Origin: Spirochaetia bacterium UBA5763
GTDB taxonomy: Bacteria > Spirochaetota > UBA4802 > UBA5550
Reading direction: 5' to 3'
DNA length: 64,000 bases
NCBI GenBank assembly: GCA_002418835.1
Contig: DIEX01000019.1
Location: forward strand, 248,001 to 312,000
Shown: positions 1 through 9,319 of the stretch, piece by piece
Position numbering within the stretch: the stretch's first letter is position 1
How the letters are laid out: the number at the start of each line of letters is the position of its first letter
Position numbers and translations under genes: made by a program
The notes under the pieces: generated by a model
What the model saw: only the letters and a program-made list of their open reading frames with translations
What the model was told of the DNA's origin: nothing
The model's database searches: none

Positions 1-777
1 GAATATTTCATGTATGAAAAAGGTGGACATACACTTTGCGTTTATGATGACCTTTCAAAACAGGCAAATGCTTACAGGGAACTTTCACTCCTTCTCAGAA
101 GGCCTCCAGGAAGGGAAGCGTATCCGGGAGATATTTTTTACTGTCACTCAAGGCTTCTTGAAAGGGCAGCGAAACTTTCAGATGAGATGGGCGCTGGTAG
201 TTTAACAGCTCTTCCAATCATTGAAACACAGGCTGGTGAGGTTTCTGCATATATTCCGACAAACGTTATTTCTATTACTGACGGTCAGATATATCTGCTT
301 CCTAACCTTTTTGCATCAGGTGTAAGACCAGCGGTTGACGTAGGTATTTCAGTATCACGGGTTGGTGGTAATGCCCAGATTAAGGCAATGAAAAAATATG
401 CCGGTTCTTTAAGACTTGATCTCGCACAGTTCCGTGAACTTGAAGCGTTTGCACAGATGGGTACTGAACTTGACCCTGCAACTCAGAAACAGCTTGATCG
501 TGGTATGAGGCTTGTTGAAATACTGAAGCAGGAACAGTATGTCCCTATGGATGTTGCTGAACAGGTTGCTATCATATTCGCTGGTACTCAGGGTCTTGTG
601 GATAAAGTACCTGTAAAACAGGTTAAAGATTTTGAAAAGCAATATATCAGACATTTAAATGATTCTCATGGCAATGTGCTTAAAGAGATTCGTGAAACAC
701 GTGAATTGAAGGGCGTTGATGAGTTAACTAAGATTACAGCAGAATTTGTTGAAAAGTATCTCGATTCACTAAAATAA
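1..777 (+). CDS. atpA: F-type ATP synthase alpha subunit (3' part)
   Basis: Cut by the window start: the frame is open from base 1, so the first ATG (base 10) is internal, and 258 C-terminal residues are visible. Alpha is the regulatory subunit of the F1 hexamer. The text DLSKQA, the RRPPGREAYPGD block and SVSRVGGNAQ are alpha signatures; the arginine before VGG (codon at 358-360) is the arginine finger reaching into the beta catalytic site. The C-terminal helical domain is complete and ends in a normal stop. It is followed after 17 bases by atpG, in the standard alpha-gamma-beta-epsilon order. Confidence 0.97.
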   Translation, partial: EYFMYEKGGHTLCVYDDLSKQANAYRELSLLLRRPPGREAYPGDIFYCHSRLLERAAKLSDEMGAGSLTALPIIETQAGEVSAYIPTNVISITDGQIYLLPNLFASGVRPAVDVGISVSRVGGNAQIKAMKKYAGSLRLDLAQFRELEAFAQMGTELDPATQKQLDRGMRLVEILKQEQYVPMDVAEQVAIIFAGTQGLVDKVPVKQVKDFEKQYIRHLNDSHGNVLKEIRETRELKGVDELTKITAEFVEKYLDSLK

Positions 778-794
778 AAGTTGAGGATTGAGCT

Positions 795-1676
795 GTGGCT
801 AATCAAAGAGACATTAAGAGAAGAATAAAATCCGTCGGTAATACTAAAAAGATTACCAGCACGATGGAGATGGTAGCTACTTCTAAGATGAAGAAGGTTC
901 AGGAACGTCTGAATCAGTCTAAACCTTATGAAGTGAAAGTTAATGAGATTATAAAAAATCTCATGGCTGCCGGTTTTTCAACCATTCATCATCCTCTTTT
1001 CAGAGAAGTTGCTCAACCTTCAAGATGTCTTATACTTCAGATAACCGGTAACAGGGGACTTTGCGGTAGTTATAACACGCGTGTTATTGAAAAGACTATC
1101 ACTTTTAAAGAGCAGCTTGAATCTGAAGGTAAAGAAGCATTACTTTACGTTATAGGGAAAAAGGCGACATCGTTTTATAATTTTATAAAAACATCGATGT
1201 TTAAAGTGGGGCTTAACGCTGAAGATAAATTCAGTTTTGATGATGCAGCTAAAATTGGGGAGGAACTTACCAAACTTTTCATAAGTGGTGAAGTTCATGA
1301 GGTTTATGTTTCTTATACCAAAGTTTTTTCATCTGCAAATCAGAAGCCGGAAATTATAAAATTATTACCGATTGCTCCGGAAATGGAAATCGATCACGAT
1401 GTATTGCCGGCAGCTAATATGGATTATATATTCGAACCAAGTCCTGCTGACATTTTTTCCTACATTCTGCCTCTTTATCTTAAAGTAAAGATTTTTACCT
1501 GTTTCCTGGAGGCATCATATTCAGAACAGTTTGCCCGTCGTGTTGCTATGAAAAATGCTACTGATGCAGCAAAAGAAATGATCAAAGAGCTGACTGTTAC
1601 ATATAACAGGGTAAGACAGGATAAGATTACGACAGAGATTTCTGAAATTGTAGGGGGAGCAGCAGCTCTCGAATAA
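795..1676 (+). CDS. atpG: F-type ATP synthase gamma subunit
   Basis: Central rotor shaft of F1, 293 residues, normal for the family. The N-terminal helix (DIKRRIKSVGNTKKITSTMEMVA) and the C-terminal helix with MKNATDAAKEM form the coiled-coil shaft; the Rossmann-like middle contains ITGNRGLCGSYN. The start is GTG, chosen because the family's N-terminus begins directly there; TTGAGG lies a few bases upstream. It sits between atpA and atpD and is co-transcribed with them. Confidence 0.97.
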   Translation: MANQRDIKRRIKSVGNTKKITSTMEMVATSKMKKVQERLNQSKPYEVKVNEIIKNLMAAGFSTIHHPLFREVAQPSRCLILQITGNRGLCGSYNTRVIEKTITFKEQLESEGKEALLYVIGKKATSFYNFIKTSMFKVGLNAEDKFSFDDAAKIGEELTKLFISGEVHEVYVSYTKVFSSANQKPEIIKLLPIAPEMEIDHDVLPAANMDYIFEPSPADIFSYILPLYLKVKIFTCFLEASYSEQFARRVAMKNATDAAKEMIKELTVTYNRVRQDKITTEISEIVGGAAALE

Positions 1677-1718
1677 TAAAAGGTTGATAGAAATTAACGT
1701 AATTTAAGGAGTAGTTTT

Positions 1719-3131
1719 ATGAGTGAAAATATCGGGAAAGTTATACAGGTAATAGGCTCTACTCTTGATGCTGAATTTCCTGAAGGCAAACTGCCTGCAA
1801 TCTATAACGCTCTTATTATTAACACTGAAGTTATGGGTGAAAAGATAAGACTCGTTACAGAAGTTCAGCAGCACCTTGGTGGAAATAAAGTTAGAGCGGT
1901 TGCTCTTGCCTCTACAGATGGTATAAAACGTGGTGATAAAATAGTTGATACTGGTGCAGCTATTTCAGTTCCGGTTGGTCAGGAAACTTTAGGAAGGATA
2001 TTTAACCTTCTTGGTGAACCTGTTGATAAGAAAGGTCCTGTAAATGCTAAAGAGTTCAGGCCTATCCACCAGGAGCCGCCTAAGTTTGAAAATCTCGAGC
2101 CTAAAACTGAGCAGTTCGAGACAGGTATCAAAGTTATAGACCTCCTCGCACCTTATATCAAAGGTGGAAAAACCGGTCTCTTCGGTGGTGCCGGAGTTGG
2201 TAAAACTGTTATCATCATGGAGCTTATCAACAACGTTGCACAGCAGCATGGTGGTTTTTCAGTATTTGCCGGTGTTGGTGAGAGAACAAGGGAAGGAAAT
2301 GACCTCTGGCTTGAAATGACTGAGTCAGGAGTTATCAATAAAGCTTGTCTCTGCTATGGCCAGATGAATGAGCCTCCCGGAGCAAGACTCAGGGTTGCGC
2401 TTTCAGCTCTGACAATGTGTGAATATTTCAGGGATATGTCAGGAAGTGATGTTCTTCTTTTCATTGACAATATATTCAGATTTTCTCAGGCAGGTTCTGA
2501 GGTATCAGCTCTGCTCGGTCGTATGCCGTCAGCTGTTGGTTACCAGCCTACACTTGCTACTGAAATGGGTAAACTTCAGGAGAGGATTACATCAACTAAA
2601 GGGGGGTCAATTACATCAGTTCAGGCTGTTTATGTTCCTGCTGACGACCTTACAGACCCTGCTCCTGCTACAGCGTTTATTCACCTTGATGCACAGACAG
2701 TTCTTTCAAGGCAGATTGCGGAGAAGGGGATTTATCCTGCGGTTGACCCGCTTGAGTCCTCATCAAGGCTTCTCGCTCCTGAACTTGTCGGTGAAGAACA
2801 TTATGGTGTAGCAATGGACGTTAAGAGAATTCTTCAGAGATATAAAGATCTTCAGGATATTATCGCAATTCTCGGTATGGATGAGCTTGCAGAAGATGAT
2901 AAACTTCTTGTTCAGAGAGCAAGGAAGATTGAAAGATTCCTTTCTCAGCCATTTTTTGTAGCTGAACAGTTCACAGGTATGGCGGGAAAATATGTAAAAC
3001 TTGAAGATACGGTAAAAAGCTTTAGAGCTGTTATCGCAGGTGAATACGATGAACTTCCGGAACAGGCTTTCTATATGGTTGGAACAATTGAAGAGGCTAT
3101 AGAAAAAGCTAAGAAACTAACAGGAAAATAG
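1719..3131 (+). CDS. atpD: F-type ATP synthase beta subunit
   Basis: Catalytic subunit of F1, 470 residues, full length. The Walker A motif GGAGVGKT is at about residues 156-163, followed by the GERTREGNDL block with the catalytic glutamate and by Walker B LLFIDNIFRF. The DELSEED-type lever reads DELAEDD near residue 387. AAGGAG lies about 6 bases before the ATG. The stop is two bases from the atpC start, so the two genes are probably translationally coupled. Confidence 0.98.
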   Translation: MSENIGKVIQVIGSTLDAEFPEGKLPAIYNALIINTEVMGEKIRLVTEVQQHLGGNKVRAVALASTDGIKRGDKIVDTGAAISVPVGQETLGRIFNLLGEPVDKKGPVNAKEFRPIHQEPPKFENLEPKTEQFETGIKVIDLLAPYIKGGKTGLFGGAGVGKTVIIMELINNVAQQHGGFSVFAGVGERTREGNDLWLEMTESGVINKACLCYGQMNEPPGARLRVALSALTMCEYFRDMSGSDVLLFIDNIFRFSQAGSEVSALLGRMPSAVGYQPTLATEMGKLQERITSTKGGSITSVQAVYVPADDLTDPAPATAFIHLDAQTVLSRQIAEKGIYPAVDPLESSSRLLAPELVGEEHYGVAMDVKRILQRYKDLQDIIAILGMDELAEDDKLLVQRARKIERFLSQPFFVAEQFTGMAGKYVKLEDTVKSFRAVIAGEYDELPEQAFYMVGTIEEAIEKAKKLTGK

Positions 3132-3133
3132 CA

Positions 3134-3538
3134 ATGGAACGAGTAATCAATTGCAGCATACTAACTCCTGAAAAGCAAATTTATGAAGGTCAAGTAGGTT
3201 TTGCTGTCGTTCAGGCTCATGATGGTGAGATGGGTTTTCTTTATGGCCATTCGCCTCTGATTTCTAAACTTGGTATTGGTGAAGTCAGACTGAATAATCC
3301 TAAAAGCGTTGATTACCTTGTAATTGAAGGCGGGGTTGTTGAGATTAAGGACAACAGACTGATAGTTTTAGCCGAAAAAGCCTATAAAAAAAGTGATTTG
3401 AGTGCCCAGGAACTTGAAAGTAAAATGAAAGAACTTGATGCTCAGATGAATCAGATGGATAAATTTTCTGAAGAAAAGTTTGAACTAAAGCTTGAAAAAG
3501 ACAAACTGAAAGTCAGACTTAAGGTTGCTAAAAGATAG
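3134..3538 (+). CDS. atpC: F-type ATP synthase epsilon subunit
   Basis: Epsilon subunit of the F1 central stalk, 134 residues. The N-terminal beta-sandwich is recognisable (LTPEKQIYEG, then DGEMGFLYGHSPLISKLGIGEV). The C-terminal part is a lysine/glutamate-rich helical hairpin, the region that inhibits ATP hydrolysis in many bacteria. The ribosome binding site (AGGAAA) lies inside the last codons of atpD. It is the last gene of the operon and is followed by a strong terminator. Confidence 0.96.
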   Translation: MERVINCSILTPEKQIYEGQVGFAVVQAHDGEMGFLYGHSPLISKLGIGEVRLNNPKSVDYLVIEGGVVEIKDNRLIVLAEKAYKKSDLSAQELESKMKELDAQMNQMDKFSEEKFELKLEKDKLKVRLKVAKR

Positions 3539-3562
3539 AATTATTAGCAGATTAATAAATTT

Positions 3563-3600
3563 AAAAAAAGGAATGCAGAATATGCATTCCTTTTTTATTT
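3563..3600 (+). terminator. Rho-independent terminator of the atp operon
   Basis: Perfect stem AAAAAAAGGAATGCA / TGCATTCCTTTTTT with a 5-base loop, followed by TTTTTTATTT. It starts 25 bases after the atpC stop. Confidence 0.9.
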
Positions 3601-3624
3601 TTATCATTGAAATATGCCGATAAT

Positions 3625-3662
3625 TAATTGATAGGTTTATCTTCAGATAAAACTATCAATTA
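3625..3662. promoter_or_regulatory. Inverted repeat upstream of the acidic-protein operon
   Basis: AATTGATAG ... CTATCAATT (plus one outer T-A pair) encloses an inner TTTATC-TTCA-GATAAA stem with one mismatch between them. It is not followed by a T run, so it is more likely an operator or 5' leader hairpin of the gene starting 40 bases downstream than a terminator. No partner regulator is known. Confidence 0.45.
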
Positions 3663-3701
3663 CATTATTGCAGATTAATTGTTCTAAAATAGTTTCTAAT
3701 A

Positions 3702-5408
3702 ATGAGTGAAAAAACAATAAATAATACACTATCAGAAAAATTGAAGGAAAAAGTAGGCCATAAAATTCCTGATGATTTTGATCTAAGCTCAATCGGCAAA
3801 ATTGATTTGCGGGCAGCTGAAAAAATTGCTAATGAAGAAATTATATTTCTGTCAGAGGATGACCTTATTGATGGGCTTGAAGATTTTGAACTTATCCCTG
3901 TCAGATCTTCTGACAAAAAATATCCTTTATTTGTTGAAAAGACTGAAATTGAAGATGATTCAACAGATGAAACTTTATTAAAAACTGAAATTTCTAATGA
4001 AGTTTTATTTGAAGATTTCAGTGCGGAAAATGAAGAACCGGAAACCGTTGTTTCTAATGAGTTAATCCCGGAAACGGAATTTTCCGGGAACAAAATAAAT
4101 ACGTCAGATACTGCTATTGTTGAAGAGCCAATATTTGAAGAACCTGTTTATGCTGTTGAAGAAGATATTATTAGGAATGATAATTTTGAAAATGATGCTA
4201 TAGACGAGACTGATGAATTTATAGCAGCAGATGATTCTGATGTTATTGAACTCGATCTTGATGAAATGATGTCAGAAGAATCAGAAAAACAGACAATAAG
4301 AAATGAATCTGAAATCCTTAAACAGCGGATTGATGAAGGTAATTTTGACCATCAGCTTGATGATATAGTAAAAACAGTAAAGATTGATGATGATTATGAA
4401 TATATCCCCGGAATATATGATGATTCTACCCTTGATAATAACATTAAATTTATTGACGACAGCTATGTTGAAAAGAAAACCAGGGATTTAATCCCCGTAT
4501 TCGAAAGTGATCCTCTTACTGAAAATCTTGTGCGAATGGTTGACGTTTCTGACGGAAAGCTCCAGATAATCGATGAAGTTGCTGAATCACATGAAAGAAT
4601 TGAATATATACTGGATGACAGTAAAACTTATGATGCAGAAAGTCTCGCTCTTCTTTTTAAAGAAGAACGATTTATGGATGATTCTGATTTTGATTTTATT
4701 GATAACGCTATTATAAGAGACGATTATACAGTTTATATACAGGAGATAGATGAGTATCTTAGATCTCGCGAAGCTTCGACCGGCAGTGAAGTTTATGAGA
4801 TACTTGGCCTTCTACCGGAAGAAATTCAGGATATTGATGAAAAACTATTTGGGGATTATTACAAGGAATTAGATGATGAATATGAACTGGAATTTATCAG
4901 TCCTGAGTTAAGTTTTTTCGATAGGGGCTTTGTTAAGAAAAAAGAACTTAATTATTTTATAAAGGATACAGGCAGTTTTCTTGATGCAGAAAAGAAATCT
5001 ATTGAAGATGATATTACTTCAGAGTCAGCAATTATATTTGAGGAAGATATTTCTGAAATTAAGAAACTTCTGGATGAATCTGATATAGAATTGAGAGAAG
5101 GTGATACGACCCCTGAATTGCTTGAAATTCAGGAGATCAGTGAAATCCGTGAAATAGAAGACGCTGAAGAAGATAATGAGGAATCTTCTGAAATTATAGA
5201 TATTACAGACAGGATAATAATTCTGGAAGATAAAAACGAAATAGAAAGAATAACTGCAGAATTCCCCGAGAAGCGGGATGATTTAGTAAAGCTTCTGTCA
5301 TATCTTGACGGCCTACTTGAGAAACTGCCGGAGGAGTCTATCAGAAAGTTTGCTGAATCTGAATATTTTGATCTTTATGCAAAGGTTTTAAAAGAGATAG
5401 GTAAGTAA
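3702..5408 (+). CDS. Highly acidic protein of unknown function
   Basis: 568 residues, extremely rich in Asp, Glu and Ile, with no signal peptide or membrane segment. I do not recognise a family. An N-terminal segment of about 110 residues contains NEEIIFLSEDD, a motif echoed in the next gene (DEEIVFLNDD). The middle looks like low-complexity acidic linkers broken by short folded-looking patches, for example EYLRSREASTGSEVYEILGLLPEEIQ near residues 350-375. The C-terminus (LPEESIRKFAESEYFDLYAKVLKEIG) looks like a compact helical module. There is no clear Shine-Dalgarno sequence before the ATG. The stop is two bases before the next start, so the two genes form an operon and probably act together. 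Confidence 0.75.
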   Translation: MSEKTINNTLSEKLKEKVGHKIPDDFDLSSIGKIDLRAAEKIANEEIIFLSEDDLIDGLEDFELIPVRSSDKKYPLFVEKTEIEDDSTDETLLKTEISNEVLFEDFSAENEEPETVVSNELIPETEFSGNKINTSDTAIVEEPIFEEPVYAVEEDIIRNDNFENDAIDETDEFIAADDSDVIELDLDEMMSEESEKQTIRNESEILKQRIDEGNFDHQLDDIVKTVKIDDDYEYIPGIYDDSTLDNNIKFIDDSYVEKKTRDLIPVFESDPLTENLVRMVDVSDGKLQIIDEVAESHERIEYILDDSKTYDAESLALLFKEERFMDDSDFDFIDNAIIRDDYTVYIQEIDEYLRSREASTGSEVYEILGLLPEEIQDIDEKLFGDYYKELDDEYELEFISPELSFFDRGFVKKKELNYFIKDTGSFLDAEKKSIEDDITSESAIIFEEDISEIKKLLDESDIELREGDTTPELLEIQEISEIREIEDAEEDNEESSEIIDITDRIIILEDKNEIERITAEFPEKRDDLVKLLSYLDGLLEKLPEESIRKFAESEYFDLYAKVLKEIGK

Positions 5409-5410
5409 AC

Positions 5411-7387
5411 ATGGGCTTACTTGAAAGAGCTTTAAAGTACAAAAAACAATTAAATGAAACAGGAAGAGAAACCCTTATCGATAGAATTAAGGGGCCTGCT
5501 GAATCAGGTTTTAATGAACGTCCAAATTCTGAAACAGTGGAGTTTTATGAAATTGATGATTATACACTCCCCTCGATAAGTGAAATATCCACAGATGAGA
5601 GTATTACAAATATTGATGAATATATTGAAGAGCCAGCAGATAAGGATGTTAAACTCCCGACTTTAACTGAAACCATTACTAAAGATTCGGATGTTATTAA
5701 GGAAGTTGATCATTTTTCTGATGAAGAAATAGTATTTTTAAATGATGATATGTCTGAAACGACATTTATACAGGCAGATAATGATGCTGTTTTATTTAAT
5801 GATAATGAAGATATTATTCTTTCTGAATTAGCTGACGAAAGTGATAAACAGGCGGCAGAATCAGTTATCACTGATATTAATCCGGCTGATAAATTAATAG
5901 ATGCAGATCTGCTGAAGCATGACGGACAGATGTATCATATGCCTGAATTCAACGATTATGCGGTATTGTATGAAATGTTGAAAGAGTTTACCAGGGCTGA
6001 TACTATTGAGGAGATCTTTGGGGCTGTTATTTTTTCAATTATGGGACAGCTTGGTGTTTCTTCCGTTTCGGTTATATCTCCTTCTGAAGAGGACCCCGGG
6101 AAATGGATTATTACAGAATCAACGGGAATAAAAATACAGGAAGAGATTTCCTGGGAAGTGTCCAGCGGTATTCTGGAAATTCTTAACAGCTACAGAGGGG
6201 TAATTGATGTTGAGGATTTAAAAAATGATATGAGCCTCAGGGATGATTATTATCGGTTCATCTCTGTAAACGCCCGGCTGGTCACACCTATAATTTATTC
6301 TGAAAATCTTACAGGAGTTGTGCTTGTCGGTGAAAAAATTGATTCAGCAGAGTTCACTCCATCTGAAGTGGAATTTCTTTATTCATTATCAGAGGCTGCA
6401 TCTTCTGCCATCGAGGCGAAAATTATTTATGAGAAAGTAAATACTGAACTCCTTGGACTGAGGATAGAAAAAGAGATATTGTGGGATGTTGATATATTTC
6501 AGAATTCAATCCTTTCAGCAGAATCTATTGCTGAACTTGAAGATATTATATTAAAGAATTTCTATTCTCTGGGGATAGAATCTTATACTATTTTTCTGGA
6601 AGAGGAGAATCCAGGTGATTTTTATCCGGCATATTTTGAAAGTGAGGATTTCCTGGAGTTTGCTGATTCCGGCTTTAGAATTAAAAGAGATAACAGACTT
6701 GCCGGTTTTTTACAGAATAAAAAAACTTCAATCATACTGGATAATTTTGCAGAATCGAATGTTATTACTGAGACATTCGGAAGAAACCGTGTTGATAATA
6801 TGAGTATTTTCATCTCTTACCCTTTTATTATTTCAGGTAAACTTTCTGGTTTCATATCAATTTATAAAATAAATGCAGCAGTCGAAATTATAGATGTAGA
6901 TATACGCCTCCAAAGAATTGTGCGTTTTATTTTCCCCTACATCTACAGGCTCATCGCCATTGATCCTGAAAAAAACAGGTATAATGATCTTACCGGGGGG
7001 TTTTATTCAAGACTCGAGAAAGAATTAAAGCGCGGTTCTGATATGAACATTCCTGTTGCTGTTATATCATTATCAATCAAAAATTACAAAAGGTATTTTG
7101 AGCGGTTTGGTAAAATTGAAATGCTTAAAATGTTTGATACTATTTCAGAAATTATTAAGGGAAGATTGTCAATAGGGGATTTTTCAGTCCGTATTGACAG
7201 ACATAAATTTATCATAGTTCTTCCGGGAAAAGACAGGAAGTATTGTGCTACATTTACAGCGATACTAAAAAACGAGATCACACATAGATTAAATACATCT
7301 GAATTCAGGTTACTTGTCGCATTTATTTCATCAGTATTCCCGGATGACGGGAAGGATATCTTTTCTCTTCTTGAAATTATTGATTAA
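5411..7387 (+). CDS. Acidic-linker protein with GAF domains and a degenerate GGDEF domain
   Basis: 658 residues, cytoplasmic. Residues 1-180 are acidic linker sharing the EExxFLxDD motif with the upstream protein. About 190-330 look like a GAF domain (YEMLKEFTRADTIEEIF onward), and 340-510 like a second GAF-like sensor. The last 140 residues have a GGDEF fold (LTGGFYSRLEKELKRG, then VISLSIKNYKRYFERFG), but the signature loop reads RIDRHKF instead of RxGGDEF, so diguanylate cyclase activity is unlikely. I infer a signalling or scaffold protein that may bind a nucleotide without making c-di-GMP. The start almost touches the previous stop. Confidence 0.75.
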   Translation: MGLLERALKYKKQLNETGRETLIDRIKGPAESGFNERPNSETVEFYEIDDYTLPSISEISTDESITNIDEYIEEPADKDVKLPTLTETITKDSDVIKEVDHFSDEEIVFLNDDMSETTFIQADNDAVLFNDNEDIILSELADESDKQAAESVITDINPADKLIDADLLKHDGQMYHMPEFNDYAVLYEMLKEFTRADTIEEIFGAVIFSIMGQLGVSSVSVISPSEEDPGKWIITESTGIKIQEEISWEVSSGILEILNSYRGVIDVEDLKNDMSLRDDYYRFISVNARLVTPIIYSENLTGVVLVGEKIDSAEFTPSEVEFLYSLSEAASSAIEAKIIYEKVNTELLGLRIEKEILWDVDIFQNSILSAESIAELEDIILKNFYSLGIESYTIFLEEENPGDFYPAYFESEDFLEFADSGFRIKRDNRLAGFLQNKKTSIILDNFAESNVITETFGRNRVDNMSIFISYPFIISGKLSGFISIYKINAAVEIIDVDIRLQRIVRFIFPYIYRLIAIDPEKNRYNDLTGGFYSRLEKELKRGSDMNIPVAVISLSIKNYKRYFERFGKIEMLKMFDTISEIIKGRLSIGDFSVRIDRHKFIIVLPGKDRKYCATFTAILKNEITHRLNTSEFRLLVAFISSVFPDDGKDIFSLLEIID

Positions 7388-7397
7388 ACTGGTATTA

Positions 7398-8201
7398 ATG
7401 CTGGATTTATCGGACTATATATACATCAATTCAGGAAACTGTATAATAGGAATTGATGAAAAAGACACCGTCAATATTATATCCCGCCTTGCACCGGGTA
7501 AAATAAAAAAAGAACACATAGAAGCATCTTCACCTTCGTTGAAACTGGCACTCCTGCCATTTTATATTTCAAAAAAATTAGTTACCGTGTCTGAGTTTAG
7601 CGAATTTGTTCAGGCTACCTCTTATGTGAGTGAATCTGAAAAAGATGGATGGGGATGGATATGGGAGGGTTCCTGGCGGAAAAGAGACGGTGTATCCTGG
7701 AGAACTCCTTTTGGCAATGATACAGATATTATTTATTCAGAGAATGCGAATGCATTTCCGGTTATGCAGGTGAGCTGGAATGATGCAGATGCTTATACCG
7801 TGTGGAAATCTGCAATAGAAGGGAAGCAGATAAGACTCCCTTCTGAAGTTGAATGGGAAATTTTCGCAGAAAAAGCAGGTGTAAAATCCATTGTTCAGTC
7901 GCAGTCTGTAAAAGTTCCAAATTCAGTTATAAAAGATTCAGATGAATTTATTTCTCTCTTGCAGACAAAAATGAAATATTCCATGTATAATATCGGTTTA
8001 CTATGGGAATGGACTCTTGACTGGTATAATGGTTATACTCCGGAAGTATCGGTAAAGGATTTCGGAAATATTTATAAAGTATTAAGAGGCGGTTCCCTGT
8101 TAAGCGAAGAGATTCAAAAAACAAGAGAATTCAGATTCAGAAGATGTCCTACTGCGCGCAGCCCGTATTACGGCTTTAGAATAGTGTTAATTACTGATTA
8201 A
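7398..8201 (+). CDS. FGE-sulfatase / SUMF1-domain protein
   Basis: 267 residues from this ATG. The frame is open further upstream with an in-frame ATG at 7314, but that would overlap the previous gene by 74 bases and adds no family sequence. Family hallmarks are VMQVSWNDADAYTVWK, RLPSEVEWEIFAE, LLWEWTLDWY, VLRGGSLLSE and the final RSPYYGFRIV. Members include formylglycine-generating enzymes and many non-enzymatic or C-type-lectin-like proteins. The paired cysteines of true FGE are not evident and no sulfatase gene is nearby, so a structural or unknown role is as likely as catalysis. It is probably the third gene of the acidic-protein operon. Confidence 0.8.
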   Translation: MLDLSDYIYINSGNCIIGIDEKDTVNIISRLAPGKIKKEHIEASSPSLKLALLPFYISKKLVTVSEFSEFVQATSYVSESEKDGWGWIWEGSWRKRDGVSWRTPFGNDTDIIYSENANAFPVMQVSWNDADAYTVWKSAIEGKQIRLPSEVEWEIFAEKAGVKSIVQSQSVKVPNSVIKDSDEFISLLQTKMKYSMYNIGLLWEWTLDWYNGYTPEVSVKDFGNIYKVLRGGSLLSEEIQKTREFRFRRCPTARSPYYGFRIVLITD

Positions 8202-8354
8202 AAACTTTAAATATCTGCAAAATATAAAAAAAAATAATGTAAACAATCCAATTGGACGGTTTTTGTTGACTTTTTTTAAATTCCGTGATTTCATTGTTCA
8301 TATAAATAAAACATGTTTCTGGTTTTGAGAATAATGTTCTATAAAGGAGGGATG

Positions 8355-9245
8355 ATGAAGAAGTCAGTTTTAGTTATAATTATATCTGCATTTTTATGTC
8401 TTCCATCAGTTGTTTTTTCTGCGGGAGATAATTCAAAATGTGATACAAAATACCCTGTAATTCTCGCACATGGTATGGGTGCTCAGGCAAAAATAGTCAA
8501 TATTGTTGATTACTGGTGGGGCATTGAGGATGCTCTTGAGGATGAGGGAGCAGATGTTTATATTACTTCTGTTAATGGAATGGATTCTACGGCCAATAAA
8601 GCAGCTTCTTTCAAAAAACAGTTTTTTGATATACTTGCAATTTCAGGCAAAACAAAGGCAAATATTATCGGGCATTCACATGGTACAATTTATACGAGAT
8701 ATGCTATAAGCAATCTCGGTCTTGCACCTAATGTCGCTTCCTATACAGCACTATCCGGTCCCCACAGGGGAAGTTCAGTAGCGGATTTTATTTTTAAAAT
8801 TGTCCCCGACAAGGGATGGAATCTTGTGGGTGATACGCTTGATATAGTTTACACTTTTATTTTTGGTGATGATGATCCAAATTCACTTGAAAACGGATGG
8901 GAAATGACAAGGCCTTACATGCAGAATGTTTTTAATCCGAACTGCCCGGATGCAGCAGGATTATACTATCAGAGTTACACATCTAAAATCAGATATGCTT
9001 CAAACAGTATTATTCTTGGAGTACCATGGCTAATCTGTCTTTCTTATGAAGGGGATAACGACGGTCTGGTTTCGGTTTCTTCAGCAAAATGGGGTAATTT
9101 CAGAGGAGTCATTGAAGGCGCATGGTGGAGCGGTGGTGTTGATCATCTTAACATAGTTAATCAGTTTTTCGGAATTACACCGGGATTTGATGCTCCTGAA
9201 TTTTATGTAGACATGGTCAGTGATCTGAAAGATAAAGGCTTCTAA
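8355..9245 (+). CDS. Secreted triacylglycerol lipase
   Basis: 296 residues with a signal peptide (KK, then VLVIIISAFLCLPSVVFSA, cleavage near residue 23). Alpha/beta hydrolase related to Pseudomonas/Burkholderia family I lipases: oxyanion-hole region LAHGMG, nucleophile elbow GHSHG (Ser108), acid Asp236 in DNDGLVSVSS and His264 in GVDHLNI. The ATG at 8355 is preferred because AAGGAGG ends four bases upstream and the signal peptide starts there; frames beginning at 8313 add no signal. A TTGACT box and a short palindrome TCCAATTGGA lie about 90-110 bases upstream. The next gene encodes its foldase, which supports a lipase that needs assisted folding in the periplasm. Confidence 0.9.
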   Translation: MKKSVLVIIISAFLCLPSVVFSAGDNSKCDTKYPVILAHGMGAQAKIVNIVDYWWGIEDALEDEGADVYITSVNGMDSTANKAASFKKQFFDILAISGKTKANIIGHSHGTIYTRYAISNLGLAPNVASYTALSGPHRGSSVADFIFKIVPDKGWNLVGDTLDIVYTFIFGDDDPNSLENGWEMTRPYMQNVFNPNCPDAAGLYYQSYTSKIRYASNSIILGVPWLICLSYEGDNDGLVSVSSAKWGNFRGVIEGAWWSGGVDHLNIVNQFFGITPGFDAPEFYVDMVSDLKDKGF

Positions 9246-9270
9246 TTTTTTTGAAACATAGATAGTTCTG

Positions 9271-9304
9271 AACCGGGCTGCGGAATTCTGCGGTCCGGTT
9301 TTTT
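9271..9304 (+). terminator. Hairpin terminator between lipase and foldase
   Basis: Outer stem AACCGG / CCGGTT with an inner GCGG-AATT-CTGC stem (one G-T pair), followed by a run of T. It may attenuate expression, giving less foldase than lipase. Confidence 0.65.
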
Positions 9305-9319
9305 AATTAGAGGAGGGAT

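Noticed and set aside
2419..2811. 130-codon plus-strand frame within atpD
   Set aside because: Out-of-frame shadow of a conserved gene with Leu-rich nonsense composition.
3665..4093. 142-codon minus-strand frame opposite the acidic gene
   Set aside because: Serine-rich mirror of Glu/Asp codons, no ribosome binding site, fully inside a better-supported gene.
7314..7397. N-terminal extension of the FGE-sulfatase protein
   Set aside because: It overlaps the preceding gene by 74 bases and shows no family sequence.
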